Below, one piece after another: positions 9,937 to 18,324 of a DNA stretch of 64,000 bases. How positions within the stretch are numbered: position 1 is the first letter of the stretch; each line of letters begins with the position of its first letter. Source of the DNA: Flavobacterium zepuense (lineage in GTDB: Bacteria; Bacteroidota; Bacteroidia; Flavobacteriales; Flavobacteriaceae); NCBI RefSeq assembly GCF_007097145.1, contig NZ_VJVZ01000003.1, forward strand, positions 1 through 64,000, in the 5' to 3' direction. The position numbers and the translations under genes were made by a program. Below the pieces are notes generated by a model. It saw only the letters and a program-made list of their open reading frames with translations, was not told where the DNA came from and did no database searches.

Positions 9937-10698
9937 TTAACGGTTTTCAAGCCATGAAAAAAAGCTATGCGATTTTTCTTTGTTGATAAACAGCTTTTCA
10001 GGTGTTTCTATAACAAGCTTAATATATAGCTTCCTAAGGAAATAATGCTCAATTTCTTTAACGGCGCTAAAGTTAATGAGGTATTGCCTGTTAACCCTAA
10101 AAAACTGGTTTGCAGATACCATGCCGGCTATTTGTGCCAACGGTTGTGTTAAGGGATATTCCTGCCTGTCAAAACATACTGCAAAAGTAGACTCGTTACG
10201 TATGTAAAAAAAGGCAATATCCTGGGTTTGAATAGTAGTGTATTTTTGGTTTTTAAATACTAAAAAACTGCTTTTCCCTGTAGCAGGATTAAGTTTTGCC
10301 AACAGGTCGTTTACGTCCGGGGCAGATTTTTGCTGGAAGAAATTACGTAGTTCATCTACTTTTTTTAGTGCTTCCCAGATGCTTTCCCTCGAAAATGGTT
10401 TTAGTATATAATCTATACCATTACTTTTAAAGGCATCAAGAGAGTATTCATCAAATGCGGTACAAAATACTACTGGGCATTTTATTTGTACCGATTTAAA
10501 AATTTCAAACGACAGCCCGTCTGCCAACTGTATATCCATAAATATCAGGTCGGGCTGTGTGCCTGATGATAATGCTTTAACAGAGCTCTCTATACTATCG
10601 TACCGGCCTGTAATTTCGGCTTCGGGCTTTAGGTCGAGCACAATATTTTCAAGAGATTGCGCTGTTCTTGGCTCGTCTTCAATAATTATGATATTCAT
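9937..10698 (-). CDS. LytTR-type response regulator
   Basis: 253 residues. The N-terminal receiver has acidic residues at E7-D8, the phospho-acceptor D55 in LIFMDIQ, Thr in CTAFDEY and Lys in ILKPFSRES. The C-terminal LytTR DNA-binding domain (about residues 140-250) includes FFYIRNESTFAV and FFRVNRQYLIN. Its start overlaps the end of the histidine kinase gene by 20 bp, so the two are translationally coupled and form a cognate LytS/LytR-like pair. Targets are unknown; the neighbouring Ohr and hydrolase operon and DUF1223 gene are candidates by position only. Confidence 0.92.
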   Translation of the reverse strand: MNIIIIEDEPRTAQSLENIVLDLKPEAEITGRYDSIESSVKALSSGTQPDLIFMDIQLADGLSFEIFKSVQIKCPVVFCTAFDEYSLDAFKSNGIDYILKPFSRESIWEALKKVDELRNFFQQKSAPDVNDLLAKLNPATGKSSFLVFKNQKYTTIQTQDIAFFYIRNESTFAVCFDRQEYPLTQPLAQIAGMVSANQFFRVNRQYLINFSAVKEIEHYFLRKLYIKLVIETPEKLFINKEKSHSFFSWLENR

Positions 10699-11695
10699 AT
10701 ATAAGCGGGAGTTTTACTTTAAAAATTATTCCGTCATCGTAAATTTCTATATCCTTATCAAGCAGGTGTTTGTACCTCGAGTTAATATTGGTTAGGCCAA
10801 CACCAAGTGAATTGTGGTCGCCCTTTTTAAGTTGCACCTGATTTTCTACAACTATTTTATCGTTATCCTTATACAACTTTATATTAAGCGGCTTAGAGGC
10901 AGAAACTATATTGTGCTTAAGGCAATTTTCTACCAGTAGCTGCAACGTAAAGGGAGGTACTAACGTTTTTAAAACGTCGCCACTTAAGTTGTTTTTAAAA
11001 GTGAAGCCGGTTTCAAAACGTGCCTTTTGCAAAAAAAGGTAGGCATCAAGTATCTGTATTTCTTCAGAGAGGTGAATAAGGTCGAGTTTACGGCTCTCCA
11101 GGGTATACCTGTAAAAATCAGAGAGTTTTATTATAAAATCTACCGATTGGGTTTCGGCACCCTCTACCATAGCCTTAAGGGTATTAAGGGAGTTGAATAA
11201 AAAATGCGGGTTAACCTGTTGTTTAAGCAGCTCATACTGGGCGCCAAGATTATCGTTCCTAATACGTTCCAGCTCCATGCTTACCGATTGGTTTTCATAG
11301 TTTTGCTGTAACAGGTTAAGGAACATATAAAACACAAGGTTTATTAAAATACCCCGCACCTCTACCATAAGCATGGTTGGGCCAAAGTTAATGTGCGACA
11401 AAATAAGCTGCTGCACCCAGGCCAGGCCAAACATTACTACCAAACCTACGGCAAGGGTACTTAATAATTTAGGATACGAAATGCTTTGCCTTTGCTTTTT
11501 AGTTTGTGCAGGCAGTATATAAAGGTTAAAATACCACATAAGTACAGCAAAGGCAGCGGTAATACCTGCATTTACTACGGCTTCGGCCCAGTTAAACTGA
11601 TGCGATGCAAGCTGGGGTACAGATGACAGCAGCCCTAAAAAGACAGAACTTGTCCAGATCGTGGCCGCTGAAATTTTTAAATGTTTTTTTTCCAC
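10679..11695 (-). CDS. LytS-type sensor histidine kinase (GTG start)
   Basis: About 338 residues from GTG 11695. The frame is open to a TTG at 11779, but a TANNTTTG box at 11734-11741 lies between the two, so the upstream part is probably untranscribed. Four hydrophobic segments precede the His_kinase domain: NPHFLFNSLNTLKAMVE carries the phospho-accepting His, and LQLLVENCLKHN is the N box of the ATPase. There is no periplasmic sensor domain of any size, so the signal is likely membrane-borne. It is an operon with the LytTR regulator. A GTATAC-CAAA-GTATAC dyad sits upstream of the promoter box. Confidence 0.85.
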   Translation of the reverse strand: MEKKHLKISAATIWTSSVFLGLLSSVPQLASHQFNWAEAVVNAGITAAFAVLMWYFNLYILPAQTKKQRQSISYPKLLSTLAVGLVVMFGLAWVQQLILSHINFGPTMLMVEVRGILINLVFYMFLNLLQQNYENQSVSMELERIRNDNLGAQYELLKQQVNPHFLFNSLNTLKAMVEGAETQSVDFIIKLSDFYRYTLESRKLDLIHLSEEIQILDAYLFLQKARFETGFTFKNNLSGDVLKTLVPPFTLQLLVENCLKHNIVSASKPLNIKLYKDNDKIVVENQVQLKKGDHNSLGVGLTNINSRYKHLLDKDIEIYDDGIIFKVKLPLIYEYHNY

Positions 11696-11733
11696 GTATG
11701 TTGGAGGTTTAAATAATTGTATAGTGGTACTAA

Positions 11734-11741
11734 CAAAGTTA
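11734..11741 (-). promoter_or_regulatory. -7 promoter box of the histidine kinase operon
   Basis: TAACTTTG on the minus strand; predicted leader about 32 nt to GTG 11695. Confidence 0.45.
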
Positions 11742-11770
11742 AAATTTATTATCTTGCTTACTACATTATG

Positions 11771-11786
11771 GTATACCAAAGTATAC
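11771..11786. promoter_or_regulatory. GTATAC-N4-GTATAC dyad
   Basis: Perfect half-sites separated by CAAA, about 30 bp upstream of the kinase -7 box. Same architecture as the dyads at 6337-6352 and 14895-14910. Confidence 0.5.
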
Positions 11787-11802
11787 AGTTATTATTGATC
11801 CT

Positions 11803-11830
11803 AAAAAAAAGGATACCAAAGCATCCTTTT
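11803..11830 (-). terminator. Rho-independent terminator of the Ohr operon
   Basis: 8-bp stem (AAAAGGAT with ATCCTTTT, 8-nt loop). On the minus strand it continues into eight T. It starts 23 bp after the Ohr stop. Confidence 0.8.
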
Positions 11831-11853
11831 TAATTAATAGTTTTAATGATGAA

Positions 11854-12312
11854 TTAGATTATTGCAGTCACTAAAACATTAATATTACCACGTGTAGCCT
11901 TAGAGTACGGGCATGTTTGGTGGGCGGCTTCAATTACTAATTTTGCCTCTTTTTCGGTTAGCCCGGAAAGGTTTACAAAGAGGCGTGCCTGTAGCGAAAA
12001 ACCACTTTCTCCGGTGGCAAGGTCAACCTCAGCATCAACCGATACATCTTTTGGTAAAGGTATTTGAAGATGCGCAGCGTTATGCCTCATCGCCCCGATA
12101 AAGCAGGCCGACCATCCGGCTGCAAACAGCTGTTCCGGGTTAGTGCCTGTTCCCTTACTTCCGGGAGCTGAAAGGTTAACGTCTAAACGTTTATCATCGC
12201 TAATAGCTATACCTTCGCGCCCGTTTAACACATTTACTTTTCCTGTGTAAAGCACTTTTTCCACAGCAGATAACTCCTGGTTTTGCGAATCTATAATTAC
12301 TAAATTTTTCAT
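11854..12312 (-). CDS. ohr: OsmC/Ohr-family organic hydroperoxide reductase
   Basis: 152 residues, near the ~140 of Ohr. Both catalytic cysteines are present: C70 in NPEQLFAAGWSACFIGAM and C134 in HQTCPYSKATRGN; the latter context is diagnostic of Ohr rather than OsmC. It should reduce organic hydroperoxides in the cytoplasm with lipoylated protein or thiols. It is last of a three-gene minus-strand unit (DUF6130, alpha/beta hydrolase, ohr) with gaps of 22-24 bp and a terminator after it. Confidence 0.9.
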   Translation of the reverse strand: MKNLVIIDSQNQELSAVEKVLYTGKVNVLNGREGIAISDDKRLDVNLSAPGSKGTGTNPEQLFAAGWSACFIGAMRHNAAHLQIPLPKDVSVDAEVDLATGESGFSLQARLFVNLSGLTEKEAKLVIEAAHQTCPYSKATRGNINVLVTAII

Positions 12313-12334
12313 GATCTGTTATTTTATGTTTAAA

Positions 12335-13351
12335 TTATTTTTTTGAAAGTTGATAGGCCTGTAGCACAGCATCTGCAAATTTCCGGGGCGCTTCGGCAGG
12401 AGGGTTATGCCCTACCCCACCTGCAAAGTCAAGATGTATGTATTTGCCTTTAAATTTTGAGGCATATTTAGAAGGATCAGGGTGTGGGGCGCCGTTAGCG
12501 TTACCCTCTATTGTAATGGCGGGTACCATTATAAAAGGAGCAGCAGCCAGTTTCTTTTCCATGTCATCATATTGCTTTTCGCCGTTAGAAAGGCCAAGCC
12601 TCCACCTGTAATTATCTATTACAATGGCAACATGGTCAGGATTCTCTAAAGCGGTGGCAGATGTATTAAAGGTGGCATCATCAAAATCCCATTCGGGCGA
12701 TGCCGATTTCCAGATAAGCCTTGCAAATTCTTTAGTATTTGCTGCATAGCCTGCCGCACCACGATTAGTAGCAAAGTAAAACTGGTACCACCATGATAAT
12801 TCATCCTTTGGTAAAAGTGGGGCTTTATTGCCCTGCTGGCTACCAATTAAATATCCGCTTACCGATACCAGTGCTGTAGTACGTTCCGGCCACAAAGCTG
12901 CAATAATATCTGCGGTACGTGCGCCCCAGTCAAAACCGGCAATGGTGGCTTTTTTTATTTTTAAGGCATCCATAAGGGCTATAATGTCGGTCGCAATTGC
13001 CGCCTGCTGGCCATTTCTTGGTGTTTGTGCTGATAAAAATGTTGTTGTGCCATACCCCCTTAAATAGGGCGTAATAACGCGGTGCCCTTTTACTGCAAGC
13101 AGCGGTACAACTTTATCAAAGCTATGAATATCATACGGCCAGCCATGCAACAATATAACTACGGGGCCATTGGTGGGGCCTGCTTCGGCGTAGCCCACAT
13201 TAAGCACGCCCGCATTAATTTGTTTTAAAGTACCAAGCTGATTTACATTTGTAGCTGCGTTTTGCGAAAAAGCCGGGATTGAAAGCAGCATCATTACGAA
13301 AATTAAAGCTGATAAGAGTGTGGCTGGTTTATGTTTTACTATAGTTTTCAT
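12335..13351 (-). CDS. Secreted alpha/beta hydrolase (epoxide hydrolase-like)
   Basis: 338 residues. Signal peptide of about 29 residues ending AFSQ. Oxyanion motif HGWPYD at 69-74; nucleophile elbow AGFDWGAR with Asp141, which points to the epoxide hydrolase or haloalkane dehalogenase branch rather than Ser esterases; the final catalytic His is in GVGHNPPAEAPR. It is probably periplasmic. Position between a DUF6130 protein and Ohr suggests a role in handling reactive organic compounds. The substrate is unknown. Confidence 0.85.
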   Translation of the reverse strand: MKTIVKHKPATLLSALIFVMMLLSIPAFSQNAATNVNQLGTLKQINAGVLNVGYAEAGPTNGPVVILLHGWPYDIHSFDKVVPLLAVKGHRVITPYLRGYGTTTFLSAQTPRNGQQAAIATDIIALMDALKIKKATIAGFDWGARTADIIAALWPERTTALVSVSGYLIGSQQGNKAPLLPKDELSWWYQFYFATNRGAAGYAANTKEFARLIWKSASPEWDFDDATFNTSATALENPDHVAIVIDNYRWRLGLSNGEKQYDDMEKKLAAAPFIMVPAITIEGNANGAPHPDPSKYASKFKGKYIHLDFAGGVGHNPPAEAPRKFADAVLQAYQLSKK

Positions 13352-13375
13352 ATCTGAAGTTTAATGGTTATATAA

Positions 13376-13852
13376 TTAATGGTGTGAGTGATTAGTGGTC
13401 GTTTCAGGAATTTCGAAGGATATAAGCTGTTTAGCTAAAACATGATGGGTAGTGTCGGCCAGCTCAAATAAAATAGTGTGCTTACCGGGGGCCATGCCTA
13501 CTATTATTAAAGGTTCATTACTGGCATCGGCCCAATGCCATGGCAGGTTGTCTACTGTAATATGCAGGTGGCCTATTCTTGGCGATACTTTCAGGCCCGC
13601 TTCTCCATAAACCGGAACGATCTTAAGATTTTCTGTACGGTATTGAATAATCACTTTTCCTTTTGCAAGCTCTGCTGCAAGTGGTGCATCTACAATTAAT
13701 TTAGCTTCGGGCTCTGCAATTACCGGTGTAATAGCAGGAACACCAATTACATCCCTGGCAGATAACTGTGGCTTATTTTGTGCAAAACCTCCTGTTATAG
13801 CCAGTAGTAAAACCGCAAGCGTAAGTACTGTTTTTGTTGCTGTTGTTCTCAT
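13376..13852 (-). CDS. DUF6130-like secreted protein
   Basis: 158 residues with a signal peptide (cleavage near GFAQ, residue 25). The core PRIGHLHITVDNLPWHWADA and the following PGKHTILFELADTTHHV match my recall of DUF6130 proteins. A His-rich end (NHSHH) and several internal His suggest possible metal binding. First gene of the operon with the hydrolase and Ohr. No biochemical function is known to me. Confidence 0.65.
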   Translation of the reverse strand: MRTTATKTVLTLAVLLLAITGGFAQNKPQLSARDVIGVPAITPVIAEPEAKLIVDAPLAAELAKGKVIIQYRTENLKIVPVYGEAGLKVSPRIGHLHITVDNLPWHWADASNEPLIIVGMAPGKHTILFELADTTHHVLAKQLISFEIPETTTNHSHH

Positions 13853-13895
13853 AAATCTGTATGTATAATTTTTAAACTTGTTTGTTATTCTTACC

Positions 13896-13903
13896 CAAAG
13901 GTA
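13896..13903 (-). promoter_or_regulatory. -7 promoter box of the DUF6130-hydrolase-ohr operon
   Basis: TACCTTTG on the minus strand, predicted leader about 37 nt. Confidence 0.45.
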
Positions 13904-14030
13904 TTTACACAGCGCCTTTTACAGAATTGAAAAAAAGCCGAAGCGGACAGATTACCTCCTGAGTTAGACATTTGCCATCTTTATCATTTTTCGGTGAAGA
14001 AGCTTAACGCACATATGAGTCCTTTTAAAT

Positions 14031-14071
14031 TAAAAATGCCTCTGAACATATTGTGTTCAGAGGCATTTTTA
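14031..14071 (-). terminator. Strong terminator of the SDR gene
   Basis: 18-bp perfect stem (14031-14048 with 14054-14071) with a 5-nt loop; its outer part supplies A and T runs on both sides, so it may act in both directions. It lies about 20 bp beyond the SDR stop. Confidence 0.85.
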
Positions 14072-14091
14072 GAATTAGTTTGTTAGGCAAC

Positions 14092-14832
14092 TTATAAACT
14101 CATACCACCATCGATCACGATTTCTGCACCGGTTATAAAGCTTGCGGCATCGCTCGAAAAATAACTCACTAATTTTGCTACATCATCGGCTGTACCTATT
14201 TTTTTAAGCGGAATGCGTTCTACCATCCAGTCGTCTAAACCCTTGCGGGAAGCTTCATCTATATTAAGTTTATTTAATATCTCCGTTTGTGTTGGCCCGG
14301 GGCTTACAGCATTAACCCTTATTTTTCGTGGAGCAAGCTCTACAGCAGCTATTTTCATAACAGCATTAAGGGCTGCCTTGCTGGAAGAATATATAGAAGA
14401 ATTAACAGCATTCATACTGGCAACATTAGAGGATAGGAACACTACCGATCCGCCATCATTTATAAGTAGTATAAACCTGCTTAGTGTAAAGTAAGCACCT
14501 TTAAAGTTAACATCGATCACATAATCAAAATCGGCTTCTGTTGCGCCTTCAATACCTGCTCCTCCTAATACACCAGCATTTATAAATAGAATATCTATTT
14601 TTCCGAATTTTTCCTGTACCTGCGCGGCAAGCTCTTCAATTGCATAAACCTGTCCCTGGTCTGCAACCAATCCTGTAGCACCAAGTTTTGCAGCAGCGTC
14701 TTCTACAGCATCTTTTCTTCTGCCTGTAATGATAACTTCTGCTCCTTGTGCTTTTAATTCTTTTGCAGCGGCATATCCTATACCACTGTTACCGCCTGTT
14801 ACCAGGGCTATTTTACCTTTTAGTGTTGACAT
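14092..14832 (-). CDS. SDR-family oxidoreductase
   Basis: 246 residues from ATG 14832; the open frame continues upstream to 14901, but homology begins at MSTLKGKIALVTGG and a -7 box overlaps the upstream part. Motifs: TGGNSGIGYA (cofactor), INAG (FINAGVLGG), catalytic Ser in VFLSSNVAS and YSSSKAALN as YxxxK. The ending GAEIVIDGGMSL is typical of the family. Monocistronic, with a GTATCA-CTTA-TGATAC dyad upstream that resembles the one in front of the HxlR gene at 6322, so HxlR control is plausible. Confidence 0.9.
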   Translation of the reverse strand: MSTLKGKIALVTGGNSGIGYAAAKELKAQGAEVIITGRRKDAVEDAAAKLGATGLVADQGQVYAIEELAAQVQEKFGKIDILFINAGVLGGAGIEGATEADFDYVIDVNFKGAYFTLSRFILLINDGGSVVFLSSNVASMNAVNSSIYSSSKAALNAVMKIAAVELAPRKIRVNAVSPGPTQTEILNKLNIDEASRKGLDDWMVERIPLKKIGTADDVAKLVSYFSSDAASFITGAEIVIDGGMSL

Positions 14833-14858
14833 TTTATTTTTTACTTTAAAATTTTCAA

Positions 14859-14866
14859 CAAAGGTA
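14859..14866 (-). promoter_or_regulatory. -7 promoter box of the SDR gene
   Basis: TACCTTTG on the minus strand, with a TTTG element about 16 bp further upstream; predicted transcript start near 14852. Confidence 0.5.
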
Positions 14867-14894
14867 TTATCATTTTGATATACAAATGTTACCA

Positions 14895-14910
14895 GTATCA
14901 CTTATGATAC
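14895..14910. promoter_or_regulatory. GTATCA-N4-TGATAC dyad
   Basis: Perfect 6-bp half-sites around CTTA, lying just upstream of the SDR promoter. Confidence 0.5.
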
Positions 14911-15050
14911 CAAAGTTTTGCTAATAAGGCAAATATTAGTTCAAATCTCATTTAGTCAGCATAATGTCTACACTGTTGTCAACACTATCAATACGTGGAT
15001 ACCCAGTAAATACAATAAATTTACAGCACTACTAATAAAAATTGCATGCT

Positions 15051-18000
15051 ATGAAATTATCCAATTGTTATATTACCATTGTTTTATTTGTTTTGCTTAT
15101 TCCTAAAGCAAGCGCGCAAAACACCGCACAATTTCAAGACCAAAAAGGTTACCAGGCATCTGCCGCAAATGGTGCGCTATCTAAATTATCTAAGTGGAAA
15201 ACCTTTGTTCCTCAACAGCAAAATACACAAGTTACAGATCCAAGGCTAAAAATGCTGGGACAGATAGGTATACAACCAACACCCCAATACAGCACCCTTA
15301 CTAACAACTATGAGTTTTTTGGTGGTGAAATAGACAAGGGTAATAACGTGCCCTATTCTGCCATTACAGATGGTGAAGGTAACACATACATAACTGGTGG
15401 GAGCACCAATGTAACACAGCCTTGTGGCGACTTTTTTACCATGAAAGTTAGCGCATCGGGCGAAACCCTTTGGCAAAAACGGGAAGCTGCCGCCATATAT
15501 GCTGTAGAATACGGTATGCATTTATCTTTTGATGGCACAGGGAATATAATAGCGGCAGGCCTTAAATGGAATGGTAATGATATGGATATCCGCGTTATTA
15601 AATATACGCCTTCCGGAGATAAACTTTGGGATAGCGTGTTTGAAAATACTACCCAGGGCATAGAGATACCTGCCGCACTAACTGTGGGTAACGATGGCAG
15701 CATTTACATTACCGGTATTACATGGTCGGGCACAACGGTAGATTATCTTACCTTAAAATATAATACTGATGGCAGCCTTGCGTGGAGCCAAACGGAGAAT
15801 CCTGCCGAAGATGATAGTTGGAACGAGGCCACTGCTGTTGCCGTTGACGATAACGGCAATGTAATAGTTACCGGGTACAGCCCCAACGCTGATGGATGGC
15901 TTAATTACCATACCGTAAAATACAACCCGCAGGGAATTAAGTTGTGGGAACAGGGATATAATTACGAAAGCACAGACCCTGAAAATGTTGCAGACTTTAC
16001 AAACTCTACTGCACATGCTGTAACTACCGATGCTGATGGCAATATTTATGTTACCGGTACTTTTGATACCTTTTTAAGCCGTATAGGCACCATAAAATAC
16101 AATGCAAACGGAGAACAGCAATGGATTGCCACTCATAAAAGCGGCAGCGATTATACTATGGGCTGGCAAATAGCCGCCCAGGATAATATTATCTACGTAG
16201 CAGGTAGCCACGTAGGCAGCTTTTCTGATGATGGCACGGTACTTTTATCATACACCGCCAATGGCGTAGAAAACTGGGTTGAAGAAACCACCGATCTTAT
16301 TGAGGCGGTAAATACTACCTTATCTTTTGATGCAGAGGGTAATATAGTTACAGCTGCAAAAGGAATGACACCGGGTGAAGAAGAATGGACTCAGGATGTG
16401 GCGGCACGTGCACATAAATATTCGCCACAGGGTGATGAGCTGGGGCAATCGGCATTTGTAATTAGTACCGCTACCGGAACCGCCACAATGGGCGACATGG
16501 CCGGTGCAGGGCTGGATGATGCCGGTAATATATACTTTACGGTAAACTCATTTTACAGCCAGGATGGTGCTGTTTTTGAAACCGTTAAAACTACTTTTGG
16601 TACTACAGCAGCCGAGCCTGAATGGAATGAGGTTTACACAAACCTTGGGTCGGCAAGTGCTACGATGCTCAATTCTTTTCCTGATGGTAGCGGCAACACG
16701 CTATCTACCGGCAGTTATTACAGCTTTGCAAACAATATGCTAAACGCTAATTATTTTCTTGTAAAGCACAATGCAACAGGACAAATAACCTGGAACGTTA
16801 TTTATAATACCGAGAACGGGAATGCAGCAGAAGGCATTGTTGCGCGGGCTGATGCACAGGGAAATAGCTATGTATGCCTTTTACCGGGCTTTGAGCAATC
16901 TCCTCCTGTATTGAGGGTTAAAAAGCTTTCGCCGGAAGGTACAGAACTTTGGGCTACCGAAATAGAACTGTATAACCCGCAGGTATATGTTTTAGAGCCA
17001 CAAGCTGATGGGTCGGTATATCTTGGCGGCACAGCTTTTGAAACTGAAGACAGTGAGCATGCAGCTTTTGTGGGGATTAAGCTTAAAAGTGACGGTACAC
17101 AGGCGTGGAAAACATATATGCAGGGCACAAATGCCCAAAACAATATTTACCAGGTAAATGCTGGTAAGGTTGATGCCAATGGCAGGCTTATACTTGCCGG
17201 TGCACACGGCAGCGGTAATTTTTCATCTCAGGATGTAAATCTTACCGTGGTACAATTTAATAATGATGGCAGCCCAGGCTGGATTACCCCGGTAACAGTT
17301 AACGGCCAGTCAACTTCAGGTACTGATTTGTATATAGCTACCGATGGTGCTATTTACATTAACGGTTTTGCACAGGATAACGACACCTATGATGAAGATA
17401 TTGTAGCAACAAAACTAAGCGCTGAAGGCGATGTGTTATGGGTAAACACCTATGGCGGCAATAACAGGAACGAACGTTCTTACACTTTAAAATCCTTTAG
17501 CAATGGTGCTGTTGCTGTTACAGGTTATAGCATTGCACAAAACGGAGATATACATAATGCGCTTATAAAATACAGCCCGGAAGGCGAACAGCTTTGGGAT
17601 TTCGCCTCTGAAAATATGCGTTATTACAACGACTTTCATATAGATGGGTCGGATGTATGCTATATCATGGATCAGGTTATAACAGATCCTTTCCCGCATA
17701 AAATATACAGTGCCCCCTTTCCTATCGCATCGTTAATTACAGTTGATGCCAATGGAGAAAATGCCGAAGAAGAATTTTTTGTTGGGCCGGAATATGCCGA
17801 GTTTTACGGCGAAAGGCTTGTACCACATGCCGATAACAGGCTGCTGCTGGCCGGCAGCGTGGGCAGCCAGGCATTTTACCAAGGAACTTACTTTTTTGAA
17901 ACACAGCATGACGGTACTCTTGGTATTCCGGATAACCTTAACCCTCAAAGCGGAAAAAACTTATTGGGCCAAAATTATCCTAACCCGGTACAGGATGTTA

Positions 18001-18212
18001 CTACAATACCTTTTTATCTTACGCAGGGTGGCAAAGCCTCAATTAAACTATATAGTATAGAAGGCAGGTTTATAAAAAATATTGCTGATGATACTTATAC
18101 TTCGGGTGCTAATGCAATACAAATCAGCACAAAAGGCATTACTCCGGGAATATATTTATATCAAATACAATGCGGCAGGTTTAAACAAGCCCGTAAAATG
18201 GTAATTAAATAG
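15051..18212 (+). CDS. Large secreted beta-propeller-like protein with T9SS sorting domain
   Basis: 1053 residues from ATG 15051 (a TTG nine bases earlier is less likely). Signal peptide of about 22 residues (ends ASAQ). Residues ~90-950 contain many short repeats of the kind GN-IYVTG...KYN..G...W, as in SBBP/beta-propeller-type proteins. The last ~85 residues are a type A T9SS sorting domain: LLGQNYPNPVQDVTTIPFYL, then a Gly-rich strand region and a terminal Lys-rich KMVIK. It is expected to cross the outer membrane by T9SS and be released or anchored at the surface. Target and ligand are unknown. A terminator follows. Confidence 0.85.
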   Translation: MKLSNCYITIVLFVLLIPKASAQNTAQFQDQKGYQASAANGALSKLSKWKTFVPQQQNTQVTDPRLKMLGQIGIQPTPQYSTLTNNYEFFGGEIDKGNNVPYSAITDGEGNTYITGGSTNVTQPCGDFFTMKVSASGETLWQKREAAAIYAVEYGMHLSFDGTGNIIAAGLKWNGNDMDIRVIKYTPSGDKLWDSVFENTTQGIEIPAALTVGNDGSIYITGITWSGTTVDYLTLKYNTDGSLAWSQTENPAEDDSWNEATAVAVDDNGNVIVTGYSPNADGWLNYHTVKYNPQGIKLWEQGYNYESTDPENVADFTNSTAHAVTTDADGNIYVTGTFDTFLSRIGTIKYNANGEQQWIATHKSGSDYTMGWQIAAQDNIIYVAGSHVGSFSDDGTVLLSYTANGVENWVEETTDLIEAVNTTLSFDAEGNIVTAAKGMTPGEEEWTQDVAARAHKYSPQGDELGQSAFVISTATGTATMGDMAGAGLDDAGNIYFTVNSFYSQDGAVFETVKTTFGTTAAEPEWNEVYTNLGSASATMLNSFPDGSGNTLSTGSYYSFANNMLNANYFLVKHNATGQITWNVIYNTENGNAAEGIVARADAQGNSYVCLLPGFEQSPPVLRVKKLSPEGTELWATEIELYNPQVYVLEPQADGSVYLGGTAFETEDSEHAAFVGIKLKSDGTQAWKTYMQGTNAQNNIYQVNAGKVDANGRLILAGAHGSGNFSSQDVNLTVVQFNNDGSPGWITPVTVNGQSTSGTDLYIATDGAIYINGFAQDNDTYDEDIVATKLSAEGDVLWVNTYGGNNRNERSYTLKSFSNGAVAVTGYSIAQNGDIHNALIKYSPEGEQLWDFASENMRYYNDFHIDGSDVCYIMDQVITDPFPHKIYSAPFPIASLITVDANGENAEEEFFVGPEYAEFYGERLVPHADNRLLLAGSVGSQAFYQGTYFFETQHDGTLGIPDNLNPQSGKNLLGQNYPNPVQDVTTIPFYLTQGGKASIKLYSIEGRFIKNIADDTYTSGANAIQISTKGITPGIYLYQIQCGRFKQARKMVIK

Positions 18213-18235
18213 TTAACATCATCAATCAAAAATGG

Positions 18236-18262
18236 TAAGCCCCCGATAATATCAGGGGCTTA
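18236..18262 (+). terminator. Rho-independent terminator of the T9SS cargo gene
   Basis: Stem TAAGCCCC with GGGGCTTA plus an inner GATA/TATC, followed by TTTGTTTT. Confidence 0.8.
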
Positions 18263-18294
18263 TTTGTTTTACTTTATTATAAGATTTAAATTTG
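18263..18294 (+). promoter_or_regulatory. Promoter of the TPR-HTH regulator
   Basis: TTTG at 18263-18266, then 20 bp, then TAAATTTG at 18287-18294: a full Bacteroidota -33/-7 pair. Transcript start near 18300 rules out start codons before it and favours 18310 or 18325. Confidence 0.6.
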
Positions 18295-18324
18295 GGGTTT
18301 ACAGCAGCTATGTGCAAAATTTTG

